Origin: Gammaproteobacteria bacterium
GTDB taxonomy: Bacteria > Pseudomonadota > Gammaproteobacteria > UBA9339
Direction of reading: 5' to 3'
Assembly (NCBI GenBank): GCA_023480665.1
Contig: JAMCWR010000074.1
Span: forward strand, 1-62,570
Length of the DNA stretch: 62,570 bases
A model generated the notes under the pieces. That model saw only the letters and a list, made by a program, of their open reading frames with translations, was not told where the DNA came from and made no database searches. Position numbers and translations under genes: made by a program. Below are positions 33,911 to 41,897 of the stretch, in pieces (positions within the stretch are counted from its first letter, which is position 1; each line of letters starts with the position of its first letter).

Positions 33911-34858
33911 TTAACTTGATCCAGAGGATGGGGTACGAAATGTTGCGTAGTATACATTTTCATTTTCAATACTATCAGCATTACCAGTATTAACTGTGCC
34001 AGGAAGTTGATCTGCACCATTAAGAGGTGGCACTGATGCTGTTGCGCTTGCTGTATGATTTTCATTCCTTACTATAACGTTAATTTTAGCGTTAACGATA
34101 TTATGAAGATTATTTTCTTCTAGTTCGGCATTTGCGACTGCTTGTGCTACAACTTCGGCATCTTTCTGTGCTTTAATAACTGTTGGATCCGTAGGATTAA
34201 TCTCAGATTCAGAATCTAATTGTCTACCTTTATACAACATACGCCCTATATGAAAACCAATGGTAAGAACTATCAGAAAAACACTAGGATAGGTCAGTAC
34301 GGGTGTTAGCCAAAGGAGTCTATCTTGAGGTAGCACAACTTCAGAAATTAGTGGTATTTGGGCAATTAAAAAAGCGGCAACACAGAGGGTTATTACAATA
34401 GCTGTGGCTATTCTTTCCCAGGGCTTCAAACCTCGCCATCTTATGCCAAATTCATTAGGAAAAAATTCTAAATAAAGGTATGCAAATCCAATTACGGTAA
34501 ATGTAACAGCTCCAAAAACAGCAAGAGCTTGAGAAGGGTCTAAGAGGCCAACGGCGGGTATTATTTTCGGAATTGAAATATCAGCTATTCCTCCAGCAAT
34601 AACTGCAGCTAAACTAGCGAGTATCACTAACCATGTTAATATTCGTAAAAACCAAATAACTCCATTTTCTAGCTTATGGTGTTCATAGGAAAGAGGCTCA
34701 TCATGAGGGGAAGTGGATTTTGCCTCTAATTCTGTTGTGTGGTAAGCTTCCGGTTCATTATCAGGGGTCCCTGGTTCATAATCATCTTTATCATTCAAAA
34801 CGCCAGTTTGAGTAGGGGAAGGTATTCTAGGATCAGTATTATTATCAGTATCGCTCAT
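33911..34858 (-). CDS. four-helix membrane protein with polar tails, effector-like
   Basis: A 315-residue protein. Residues 1-72 are acidic and Pro/Asp/Glu-rich. Four hydrophobic segments follow: ILTWLVILASLAAVIAGGI, LAVFGAVTFTVIGFAYLYLEFF, ATAIVITLCVAAFLIAQIPLI and VLTYPSVFLIVLTIGFHIGRML. A polar C-terminal region (~225-315) has an Ala/Glu/Gln-rich helix (AQKDAEVVAQAVANAELEE) and ends FRTPSSGSS. The topology (disordered N-tail, two hairpins, polar tail) resembles the proteins at 26602 and 38369, with weaker sequence similarity. No enzyme motif is seen. It lies between lysS and tRNA-Glu, in otherwise housekeeping DNA. Confidence 0.78.
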   Translation of the reverse strand: MSDTDNNTDPRIPSPTQTGVLNDKDDYEPGTPDNEPEAYHTTELEAKSTSPHDEPLSYEHHKLENGVIWFLRILTWLVILASLAAVIAGGIADISIPKIIPAVGLLDPSQALAVFGAVTFTVIGFAYLYLEFFPNEFGIRWRGLKPWERIATAIVITLCVAAFLIAQIPLISEVVLPQDRLLWLTPVLTYPSVFLIVLTIGFHIGRMLYKGRQLDSESEINPTDPTVIKAQKDAEVVAQAVANAELEENNLHNIVNAKINVIVRNENHTASATASVPPLNGADQLPGTVNTGNADSIENENVYYATFRTPSSGSS

Positions 34859-34930
34859 ATCTAAATTCTCTGATTACTTTTTTATACTATTTAAAATTAT
34901 ATCAGATATTTTAGCTAAATGAAAAGATTA

Positions 34931-35006
34931 TGGCGCTCCCTAGGGGACTCGAACCCCTGTTTACGCCGTGAGAGGGCGACGTCCTAGGCCACTAGACGAA
35001 GGGAGC
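34931..35006 (-). tRNA. tRNA-Glu (anticodon CTC)
   Basis: The minus strand reads a full cloverleaf of 76 nt: acceptor GCTCCCT/AGGGAGC, D-arm GTCT...GGAC, anticodon loop CTCTCAC, T-arm AGGGG-TTCGAGT-CCCCT, discriminator G and an encoded CCA. The CTC anticodon reads GAG codons. The outermost anticodon-stem pair (27-43) is T-T, a mismatch. An A-family repeat begins 15 bp upstream of the 5' end, so the promoter must lie in or near it. Confidence 0.93.
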
Positions 35007-35020
35007 ATTTTTATTTTCTT

Positions 35021-35239
35021 TGTAGGGGCGGGTTTGTGATTGAAAATTCTACGGTTTTGCAGAATATCAATTTGCATAAATATCTACAGTTTATTAAATG
35101 CCATCTGAAACCCGCCCATTGGAGTTTTTATGTGGCATCTAACGGGAAGGTTTCTGCGACCTCGAAAGCATCACAAAATCTGCAATAGCATTAGTTTCAA
35201 TTTATACCGCAGTCCTCGATGACAAACCTTCCCCTACAA
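35021..35239. repeat. A-family (35021-35119) and B-family (35143-35239) elements
   Basis: The A unit begins TGTAGGGGCGGGTTTGTG and ends CTGAAACCCGCCC. The B unit runs from ACGGGAAGGTTTCTGCGACC to GACAAACCTTCCCCTAC. A truncated A end (ACCAGCCCCTACA) follows near 35258-35270. The order matches the block at 23432. Confidence 0.85.
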
Positions 35240-35377
35240 TTTTTTAATGCTATATAAACCAGCCCCTACATTTTGAAATTGGCGTATTATAGCATTATTA
35301 ACACAAAAATCTTTGCTGTTTTGAAAATTAAGTTATTATAGACAAATAACGTTTTAACTCAAGGGAGCGGTTAAATT

Positions 35378-36574
35378 ATTTTTACGAAAAAGCAAACTAT
35401 TATTCCGCGAAGTGCGCATAATGTTTCACGTCAAAACATCAATCAACATGCATTGAAGGTGTTGTATCGCCTAAAAAACGCTGGTTTTCAAGCCTATTTA
35501 GTTGGTGGCGCGGTGCGTGATTTGTTGCTGGAAATAATTCCTAAAGATTTTGATATTGCAACTGATGCACATCCCGAAGAAGTACGCAAACTTTTCCGCA
35601 ACTGTATTTTGATTGGCAAACGCTTTCGTTTGGCACATATTCGTTTTGGCGCTGAAATAATCGAGGTTGCAACTTTTCGTGCGCATCAGGTTGAAAGCTC
35701 TGGCGAGCGTCAACACTCTGAACATGGCATGATTTTGCGTGATAATGTTTATGGTACGATAGAAGAAGATGTGTGGCGGCGAGATTTTACGGTTAATGCG
35801 CTGTATTATAATATTCAGGATTTTTCTCTAGTTGATTATGTAGGAGGCATGGATGATCTGAAAGCTAAACTTATTCGCATGCTTGGTGATCCTGTAGTAC
35901 GTTATCACGAAGATCCAGTGAGGATGTTGCGGGCGGTAAGGCTTGCGGCGAAGTTAAATTTTCAAATTGAGCCTAAAACTGCAGCTCCAATTACCAAATT
36001 AATTGGGTTGTTACAAAATGTCCCTGAAGCAAGAATTTTTGATGAGATAAGCAAATGGTTTTATAGTGGCGCAAGTCTACGTACGTTTATGCTGCTACGC
36101 CAATATGGAATTTTTGCGGTGTTATTTCCGAAAACTGAAGGCTTGCTTGCTGGCGTAAATGCAGATTTAACTAAAGCATTTTTATGGCATGGCTTTAATG
36201 ATACTGATCAGCGCCTTGCTTCTGATAAACCAGTTAATTTAGCTTTTTTGTTTGCAGTGCTTTTGTGGTATCCATTACAAGAAGAGATTGCATTATTTCA
36301 AGAAGAAGACTTACATCCATACGAAGTTATGATGCATGCAATGCGTGAAGTTTTACGTAGAGAAGCTGAACATATTTTATTGCCACAATATTTGCGTTTA
36401 ACGATCAAAGAAATTTGGGTGTTACAATACCGTTTAGAGCAGATGCGAAAAAACAAAACCGCACATGTTTTATCACACCCCAAATTTCGTGCCGCATATG
36501 ATTTTTTATTGCTTCGCGCCAAAGCAGGAGAGAAGGTGCAAGAAGTAGTGGATTGGTGGAGTGGCAGAAAATAG
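35378..36574 (+). CDS. pcnB: poly(A) polymerase I PcnB, probable AUU start
   Basis: About 398 residues. The nucleotidyltransferase core has AYLVGGAVRDLLLEIIPKDFDIATDAHPEEVRKLFRN (GGxVRD and DxD), RFRLAHIRFGAEIIEVATFR, DNVYGTIEEDVWRRDFTVNALYY, and YVGGMDDLKAKLIRMLGDPVVRYHEDPVRMLRAVRLAAKL, all typical of PcnB. It polyadenylates RNA for decay. No ATG/GTG/TTG lies in frame between the stop at 35372 and a TTG at 35453, yet conserved PcnB residues (IPRSAHNVSRQNI) are encoded upstream of that TTG. Reading from ATT at 35378 gives (M)FTKK, like E. coli PcnB MFTR, which is known to start at AUU. AAGGGAG lies ~10 nt upstream. The basic C-terminal tail of E. coli PcnB is absent. Confidence 0.92.
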   Translation: MFTKKQTIIPRSAHNVSRQNINQHALKVLYRLKNAGFQAYLVGGAVRDLLLEIIPKDFDIATDAHPEEVRKLFRNCILIGKRFRLAHIRFGAEIIEVATFRAHQVESSGERQHSEHGMILRDNVYGTIEEDVWRRDFTVNALYYNIQDFSLVDYVGGMDDLKAKLIRMLGDPVVRYHEDPVRMLRAVRLAAKLNFQIEPKTAAPITKLIGLLQNVPEARIFDEISKWFYSGASLRTFMLLRQYGIFAVLFPKTEGLLAGVNADLTKAFLWHGFNDTDQRLASDKPVNLAFLFAVLLWYPLQEEIALFQEEDLHPYEVMMHAMREVLRREAEHILLPQYLRLTIKEIWVLQYRLEQMRKNKTAHVLSHPKFRAAYDFLLLRAKAGEKVQEVVDWWSGRK

Positions 36575-36635
36575 CAGGTGATACCATATATCTTGACTTG
36601 TTGATTATTTCTGGCTAATCTTTAACTCACTATTG

Positions 36636-36672
36636 GTAACTCATTATTAATGAGTTATTAATGATGAGTTAT
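36636..36672. repeat. AT-rich palindrome upstream of the ATPase gene
   Basis: TAACTCATTATTAATGAGTTATTAATGATGAGTTA contains TAACTCAT and ATGAGTTA units that can pair in two alternative hairpins. It lies between pcnB and the ATPase at 36699 and could serve as a terminator or operator. Confidence 0.45.
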
Positions 36673-36698
36673 ATTTTTTATTAACGCAGGATAATAGT

Positions 36699-37856
36699 AT
36701 GCGGAAAATAAGTTTTAAATGTCGCGAAAACTTTGTGCATTATTTTCCTTTGGGATTGGCAAAAGCTGAAGCATTTTGTAACCGTATTATTGAGCAGGAA
36801 ATATTGCACGGCAATATAAAGACGACTACCCATACTGTTTTAATTTCTCCACGCAGATATGGCAAAAGCAGTTTGGCGATAAAGGTAATTGAAGATTCTA
36901 CATTAGTCTATGAAGTTATTGATTTATTTGTTGCAAAAAATGCTAAGGCTATTGAAAAGCACATTATCGATGGAATTCAACATCTAATTAATAAAATTAT
37001 AACAGGGCCCGAACAAGCAATTAAGTCATTACGTGCAACACTGAAGCATTTGAATGCAAAGTTAACTGTTGGAACAAGTGGCGTTAATATTGAGCTTGTG
37101 CTGTCTAGTGTCGACTCTGCAGCTAACATTTTAGAAGCTTTACAAGCACTTGATGCCCTTTTACTTAGAAAAAAACAAAAAGCAATAATTTTTATTGATG
37201 AGTTTCAACAACTAGGCGCTTTATCCAAAGGTCTTGGTCTTGAAGGCGCTATTCGGCATGTGGCGCAAGAAACCCGTAATATAGTTTTTATTTTTTCCGG
37301 AAGCAACCGTCACTTGTTAACACATATGTTTAATGACCGCAATCGTCCATTCTATAAGCTTTGTCGCGAGATTAGGTTAGATAGAATCAGCGAACAGGAT
37401 TATAGTAACTATTTAAACTATATTGCCCAAAAAACTTGGGGAGAAAACTTATCAGATGAAGTGCAATTTGCAATTTTTGCTTATACTGATAGGCATCCTT
37501 ACTATATGAACGTTCTATGTATGCGTATTTGGATGTATGCAAAAAAACCAACCCCCGAAAATGTTAAACAACTTTGGCAAGATTATATTTTTGAGGAAAG
37601 AAGTAAAACCATCAACGAACTGAGCAAATTAACAGCAAATCAATATTTTATGCTAAATAAAATTGCACATGGAGATAATAAGCAACTGACTGGACATATT
37701 TTTTTAAGTGCAGCAAGAATACCTAGTTCTTCAGTAGTTCAAGCATTAGACTATTTGAGGAAAAGCGATTACATCTATATGAAAGAAGATGAATATTATG
37801 TACTTGATCCCTTGCTTAAAGGCTCATTGTTGTTATTTGCTGAAACAAATTGTTAA
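36699..37856 (+). CDS. P-loop ATPase of the archaeal-ATPase/STAND-like type
   Basis: A 385-residue ATPase. Walker A is ISPRRYGKSSLAIKVIED (~residue 50), Walker B is AIIFIDEFQQLGAL (~165), a sensor-1-like segment is NIVFIFSGSNRHLL (~202), and the helical lid is at ~225-300. A C-terminal winged helix (LTANQYFMLNKIAHGDNKQL...SSSVVQALDYLRKSDYIYMKEDEYYVLDP, ~308-375) follows. The pattern matches the ATPase_2 (PF01637) family often found in mobile or accessory regions. The function is unknown; it is a single gene with its own leader. Confidence 0.82.
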   Translation: MRKISFKCRENFVHYFPLGLAKAEAFCNRIIEQEILHGNIKTTTHTVLISPRRYGKSSLAIKVIEDSTLVYEVIDLFVAKNAKAIEKHIIDGIQHLINKIITGPEQAIKSLRATLKHLNAKLTVGTSGVNIELVLSSVDSAANILEALQALDALLLRKKQKAIIFIDEFQQLGALSKGLGLEGAIRHVAQETRNIVFIFSGSNRHLLTHMFNDRNRPFYKLCREIRLDRISEQDYSNYLNYIAQKTWGENLSDEVQFAIFAYTDRHPYYMNVLCMRIWMYAKKPTPENVKQLWQDYIFEERSKTINELSKLTANQYFMLNKIAHGDNKQLTGHIFLSAARIPSSSVVQALDYLRKSDYIYMKEDEYYVLDPLLKGSLLLFAETNC

Positions 37857-37892
37857 TTTCATTCTGCGATAATGTATTTGTAATTGAAAACG

Positions 37893-38372
37893 CTAGCTAA
37901 TTTTGTTTTTTAAGGCTTTGAGTACAATTGGCGGTACAAATTTAGATACATCACCATTTAAAGCGGAAATTTCACGAATCATATTTGCGGAAATGTAGGC
38001 ATATTGTTCAGCCGGAGTTAAAAAAATCGTATCAATTTTTGGTTCCATGCTGCGATTAAGATTTGCAAGTTGTAATTCATATTCAAAGTCTGAAATAGCG
38101 CGTAGCCCACGTAAAATTACCATCACATTTTTCTCTCGAGCAAGATCAATAAGTAGTCCAGAGAAAGAGCAGATTTGAACTTTATTATTGTTAGCAAATA
38201 CTTTTTCTACGAGAGCAATGCGCTCTTCAAGTGTGAATAGCGGTTTTTTAGCTGCATTTTGCGCAATGCCAATAATTACCTTATCAAATAAGCGTAAAGC
38301 ACGTTCGACAATATCAATATGTCCATAAGTTATTGGATCAAATGTGCCTGGGTAGATTACTTTGGTTGTCAT
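37893..38372 (-). CDS. coaD: phosphopantetheine adenylyltransferase CoaD
   Basis: A 159-residue enzyme of coenzyme A synthesis (4'-phosphopantetheine + ATP to dephospho-CoA). VIYPGTFDPITYGHIDIVERAL contains the (H/T)xGH nucleotide-binding motif, VILRGLRAISDFEYELQLANLNRSM the substrate loop, and YAYISANMIREISALNGDVSKFVP the C-terminal signature. It overlaps the upstream membrane protein by 4 bp. In E. coli coaD is directly followed by mutM-rpmG-rpmB; here the membrane protein gene has been inserted between coaD and mutM. Confidence 0.97.
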   Translation of the reverse strand: MTTKVIYPGTFDPITYGHIDIVERALRLFDKVIIGIAQNAAKKPLFTLEERIALVEKVFANNNKVQICSFSGLLIDLAREKNVMVILRGLRAISDFEYELQLANLNRSMEPKIDTIFLTPAEQYAYISANMIREISALNGDVSKFVPPIVLKALKNKIS

Positions 38373-39778
38373 ATTCTTATCGGCCGATTAGCAGTTACTT
38401 TTTCCTCTCCTACATTAATTACTGGAGTTCCAGAACCATTTGCAGATGATGCGCTAGATAATGTTGATGTACTAGCTTGGGATGACGAGCTAACTAAGGG
38501 GGGCGACATTGAACTAGATAGAGCGAATAAGTTTGGATTTGCCTGACTAAGGTTAGGGGGCGGTGCTGATTTACTTGAGACACTTAAATTGGCTGGTGGC
38601 GCTGCGGGAATTTCTGCAGGATTTTGGTTTATAATATATATAGCTGCAACAATAAAAATAGCTGTAGCAAGAAGAGGAAGATAAGCAAGTGCTGAGGCTA
38701 CATATCCAGAGCTACTAGAAAGTGCAAAAACATCCTTCGGACTCCAAATGCCTATAAGAAAATCTCTACTCTCATAAGCTAAACCAGCTATTGTTGCAAG
38801 CCCTACTAGAACAATTAGTATTTGTAAATACCAAGGTTGTCTGTCATATGCCTGTGATATTTTCGCGCTATACGTAACGTTGGCTGGTTCGTAACCTAAA
38901 TTGTCGCCTTTACGGTAATAGTTTGGAGGCCTAAAGAAGAATCTCCATAAAGGGTAGAGCATTGTTATAGCACCTAAAATGTAAAGCCCCCATGCTCCTT
39001 CAAAAGCTGGATTAACTATTGCAACTGGAATAATAAATAGAGCTGCAAGACAAGTTAGTGCGAATGCTCCTAAGGTAAATGTTTTTTTGATTCTTGCCCA
39101 AAGCGTACTCCAAAACCCCATTTGCTGTTTCATGGCAATATTTTTACATCGTTCTTGGATTGCTTCACTTTCCTTTTCTATGTAATCGCTAATTGCAAAT
39201 TGCGATGCATTTTTACCAGAAAATGCTATGTCCGCATCATATTTTGCAAGGTTGTAGGCAATAATAGGTAAGGTTGCCATTATTGTTTGTTTCTCTTCGG
39301 GAAGTAAATATGGGTGTATACTATTAAAATAGTAATATAGCTGATCATGGGAAGGCTCGCTCTCTCCGAAGATACGTGTCTTGGCTTGAAAGTATCCATG
39401 TTGAACAATTGCTCGGTAGAGATTTAAGACAAATATTTTTTGTTCTTCTTCTGTTGGTTTTCTTGTTGTTTTTCCGTTGTCGATGTCCTTTCTTTTTGGA
39501 AGAGGCGGAAATTTTCCAACAAAATCATCAAAGGATGTAATGCCAGCGAAAGAGGGATGCAATAAACTGAGACGACCCTCTACATCAACAAACTTTTCAT
39601 CTTGCGCACTGAGCAATAATTGTTGGTTTAAATTAGCTAGTGCACTTTTTTCATCTTGAGGGAAAGGAGTAGGGTGGTTGTTTTCATCGCTAGGGCCAGT
39701 AAGCAGCCAATTTTGAAAATCGATTTTATCTTGTCGCTCTTTGTCTGCGTTAGCTTGTCTTACATAAGTATCATCCAT
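38369..39778 (-). CDS. multi-pass membrane protein with Ser-rich tail, effector-like paralogue
   Basis: A 469-residue protein. The soluble N-part (~1-215) has DNGKTTRKPTEEEQKIF and LPEEKQTIMATLPIIAYNL. Hairpin 1 is at ~233-280 (LGAFALTCLAALFIIPVAIV, LYILGAITMLYPLWRFFF), the linker is GYEPANVTYSAKISQAYDRQPWYLQ, and hairpin 2 is at ~320-395 (ILIVLVGLATIAGLAY, LPLLATAIFIVAAIYII). A Pro/Ser-rich tail follows (ANLSVSSKSAPPPNLS, SSSSQASTSTLSSASS). The linker resembles VYSPEDVSFRVRFVQKFNELHGFWRG of the 656-residue protein, so the two appear to be paralogues. Its stop overlaps the coaD start. Confidence 0.8.
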   Translation of the reverse strand: MDDTYVRQANADKERQDKIDFQNWLLTGPSDENNHPTPFPQDEKSALANLNQQLLLSAQDEKFVDVEGRLSLLHPSFAGITSFDDFVGKFPPLPKRKDIDNGKTTRKPTEEEQKIFVLNLYRAIVQHGYFQAKTRIFGESEPSHDQLYYYFNSIHPYLLPEEKQTIMATLPIIAYNLAKYDADIAFSGKNASQFAISDYIEKESEAIQERCKNIAMKQQMGFWSTLWARIKKTFTLGAFALTCLAALFIIPVAIVNPAFEGAWGLYILGAITMLYPLWRFFFRPPNYYRKGDNLGYEPANVTYSAKISQAYDRQPWYLQILIVLVGLATIAGLAYESRDFLIGIWSPKDVFALSSSSGYVASALAYLPLLATAIFIVAAIYIINQNPAEIPAAPPANLSVSSKSAPPPNLSQANPNLFALSSSMSPPLVSSSSQASTSTLSSASSANGSGTPVINVGEEKVTANRPIRI

Positions 39779-39830
39779 ATTTTACCTTCAAATTGGAGGA
39801 ATTATTATTGTAATTATATCATATTTTTAG

Positions 39831-39870
39831 TGTAGGGGAAGGTTTGTCATTTCCAGTGGATTGATGACAG
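39831..39870. repeat. truncated B-family end
   Basis: GTGTAGGGGAAGGTTTGTCA matches the end of the B elements at 23570 and 35143, but no matching partner arm is found before mutM. It is a remnant. Confidence 0.55.
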
Positions 39871-39909
39871 AAGACAGCGAGTAGATCCTATGTAGGGAGA
39901 GTCGTCGAG

Positions 39910-40725
39910 CTACATTTGGCACTTTGGACAAAAAAACGTACTGCGCTGGCCGAGGCGCAGTTCTTGTATAGGAGTATGACATTTTTTACAAGGGTTATTT
40001 GTTCGCCCATAAACTTGTAAGGCATTTTGAAAACCACCTGGTTTGCCACTGCTTGTTGCAAAATCCCGAATGGTAGTACCAGACATTTTTATAGCTTTTG
40101 TTAAAACTTTTTTAATGCTTTTAACCAGCAGATCACAACGCTTTTTATTAATACTATTTGCAGGAACCCGCCCATTAATTCCGGCTAAAAACAGCGCTTC
40201 GTTTGCATAAATATTTCCAACGCCTGTAACAATGTGACTATCCATGATGAGTTGTTTGATGGTGGTTTTGTGCTTTTGCGTTTGGTTAAATAAATAAGTG
40301 CCATTAAATTCGCGCTCAAGTGGTTCAACTCCAAGATGCTTTAAAAGCTTATGTTCATGAGGATTTTCTTTAGTCCACAAAATTGCGCCAAAGCGTCTTG
40401 GATCGATGTAACAGAGCGCACAATCATTGGCAATTATAATATTAACATGTTCGTGTTTAGCAAAAGTGTGCTTTTTTGGCTGAATTAATAAGCGGCCAGA
40501 CATGCCAAGGTGGATAAGTAGAGTCCCAGAGCTAGTTTCGAATAGTAAATATTTGCCGCGACGAGTTATTTGTTTGATAGTTGCGCCAGTTAGTGCGGTT
40601 TTAAGCGTTTTTGGGATTGGCCAGCGCAAGTCATATTGGTTAATTACAACTGAAGTAATAGTTTGGTTTATAACTTTAGGAATTATACCTTGGCGAGTGG
40701 TTTCAACTTCAGGTAATTCAGGCAT
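39910..40725 (-). CDS. mutM: formamidopyrimidine-DNA glycosylase MutM (Fpg)
   Basis: A 271-residue base-excision repair enzyme removing 8-oxoguanine. The N-terminal catalytic proline and glutamate are in MPELPEVETTRQGI; the H2TH domain shows THLFNQ-like and IKQLIMDSHIVTGVGNIYANEALF; the C-terminal zinc finger is CKKCHTPIQELRLGQRSTFFCPKC. Length is the family norm. It precedes rpmG and rpmB in the reverse order typical of gammaproteobacteria. Confidence 0.97.
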   Translation of the reverse strand: MPELPEVETTRQGIIPKVINQTITSVVINQYDLRWPIPKTLKTALTGATIKQITRRGKYLLFETSSGTLLIHLGMSGRLLIQPKKHTFAKHEHVNIIIANDCALCYIDPRRFGAILWTKENPHEHKLLKHLGVEPLEREFNGTYLFNQTQKHKTTIKQLIMDSHIVTGVGNIYANEALFLAGINGRVPANSINKKRCDLLVKSIKKVLTKAIKMSGTTIRDFATSSGKPGGFQNALQVYGRTNNPCKKCHTPIQELRLGQRSTFFCPKCQM

Positions 40726-40745
40726 GGTTTATTGTTGGGTTAAAA

Positions 40746-40842
40746 TGGGCGGGTTTCTGCAGTGTTTAATAAATTGCGGTGAATTTTACAAATCTAGATT
40801 CTATTAAACTGCAATATTTTTAACACAAATCCGCCCCTACAA
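40746..40842. repeat. A-family element
   Basis: ATGGGCGGGTTTCTGCAGTG to AACACAAATCCGCCCCTAC, with the interior GAATTTTACAAATCTAGATT. It lies between rpmG and mutM and may separate their expression. Confidence 0.8.
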
Positions 40843-40855
40843 AATTAGGGGGCAT

Positions 40856-41065
40856 TTATTTAATCTTATCTTCTTTAAAAGTTACGTAGATGCCGCATTT
40901 GCCAGTTTTTTCATCGTAGGCACGTGGATCAAATTTCTTTTTGCTCATTTTTTCGGTGTGCGTACGCTTGTTTTTTGTGGTGGTGTAAAAAAACTTAGTG
41001 GCTTTGCCATCTTTGGTTTTGCCAGTTGAAATTAGTTTAATTTTTTCACGGATTTTAGAGGCCAT
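40856..41065 (-). CDS. rpmG: 50S ribosomal protein L33 (RpmG), extended
   Basis: A 69-residue L33. [46 protein letters not shown] matches the family, but the protein is longer than E. coli L33 (55) by an internal KDGKATK-type insertion and a Tyr-Asp-Glu-Lys-Thr-Gly-Lys-Cys segment before [11 protein letters not shown] single cysteine remains, so it is not the zinc-ribbon paralogue. It is 5 bp downstream of rpmB. Confidence 0.95.
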   Translation of the reverse strand: MASKIREKIKLISTGKTKDGKATKFFYTTTKNKRTHTEKMSKKKFDPRAYDEKTGKCGIYVTFKEDKIK

Positions 41066-41070
41066 GGGGA

Positions 41071-41307
41071 TTATCCTTCAATATTGTAGTCTGCAAGGTT
41101 TGCTAAGACTTTTTCTAAACCAATTTTATCAATAATGCGCATGCCGCGGGCAGAAACGCGTAGTTTGATAAAACGCTTTTGTTCTTCAAGCCAAAAACGC
41201 TTTTCATGTAAGTTAATGTTAAAGCGCCGTTTAGTTTTGTTATTGGCGTGCGAAACTGTGTTCCCGATGCCGGGACGTTTACCAGTAATTTGACATACTT
41301 GTGTCAT
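41071..41307 (-). CDS. rpmB: 50S ribosomal protein L28 (RpmB)
   Basis: A 78-residue L28: [62 protein letters not shown] is the near-universal L28 sequence. Length equals E. coli L28 (78). It heads the rpmB-rpmG pair, transcribed leftwards from the repeat-rich region. Confidence 0.97.
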   Translation of the reverse strand: MTQVCQITGKRPGIGNTVSHANNKTKRRFNINLHEKRFWLEEQKRFIKLRVSARGMRIIDKIGLEKVLANLADYNIEG

Positions 41308-41383
41308 AAAAAATCCTCTACGAGCTAAGAGCTAAGGGAGAAGACTTATACCAGAAAGTTTTTTTTGGTTCAAGAGAATTTTG

Positions 41384-41470
41384 TAAAAGCGTGTCGCTGC
41401 GTTGCAGCTGGGGTTTGTGGCGATTGTTTCCTAGGCCTCCTCGTGACGGAGTCGCTCGTCGACCTAGTAC
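41384..41470 (+). repeat. T element copy a
   Basis: AAAAGCGTGTCGCTGCGTTG...CAGCTGGGGTTTGTGGCG...CCTAGGCCTC...CGACCTAG. It matches the copy at 51449 in the same orientation and the copy at 41750 in the opposite orientation. Each contains an inner CCTAGG...CCTAGG palindrome. Confidence 0.75.
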
Positions 41471-41500
41471 AGTGTCAAGTTAATTATGGCTCTATATTAA

Positions 41501-41717
41501 TGTAGGGGTGGGTTTGTCTATAACATGGTGCAAAGTTTATAGAAACTAAATTTTGTTTTTAAACTGCGATATATTGTAAGCCAGCTGAAACCCACCCGCG
41601 AAGTGCCACAAATCAAAACGGGCGGGTTTCTGATGGCATACAATAAGTCGCAGTGAATTTTACGAATTTAGATTCTATTTCACCGTGATACTTCTACCAC
41701 AAACCCGCGCCCTACAA
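41501..41717. repeat. two A-family elements nested between inverted T elements
   Basis: The first runs TGTAGGGGTGGGTTTGTC to GCTGAAACCCACCCGCG (the TTTGTC subtype also seen at 18452); the second runs ACGGGCGGGTTTCTGATGGC to ACCACAAACCCGCGCCCTAC. Together with T copies a and b they fill the 590-bp gap between rpmB and dut; no gene is visible there. Confidence 0.85.
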
Positions 41718-41749
41718 AAAACCTACCCAATATACATCGACAAAATTGT

Positions 41750-41836
41750 ATTAGGCCGAGTGACCACTAAGTAGCGATGAGGCCTAGGAAAACTGCCACA
41801 CAAAAAATCCAGTTGCAACCGAGCGACATGTTTTGG
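41750..41836 (-). repeat. T element copy b (inverted)
   Basis: Reverse-complemented it reads ACATGTCGCTCGGTTGCAAC...GATTTTTTGTGTGGCAG...CCTAGGCCTCATCGCTAC, homologous to copies a and c. Copies a and b face each other across the A elements like the ends of a composite unit. Confidence 0.75.
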
Positions 41837-41859
41837 CAATTGGCATGTTATTTTAATGG

Positions 41860-41889
41860 TTGTGTTGCGATGATTTTCTGTCGTATAAT
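41860..41889 (+). promoter_or_regulatory. predicted promoter of dut, nearly leaderless
   Basis: TTGTGT (41860-41865) and TATAAT (41884-41889) with an 18-bp spacer. Transcription would start near 41896, 2 nt before the ATG at 41898, so the dut mRNA would have essentially no leader. No Shine-Dalgarno is visible. Confidence 0.5.
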
Positions 41890-41897
41890 TTCGTGCA

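Noticed and set aside
41384..41836. Insertion sequence with transposase
   Set aside because: The inverted T elements enclose only A elements; no coding frame for a transposase.
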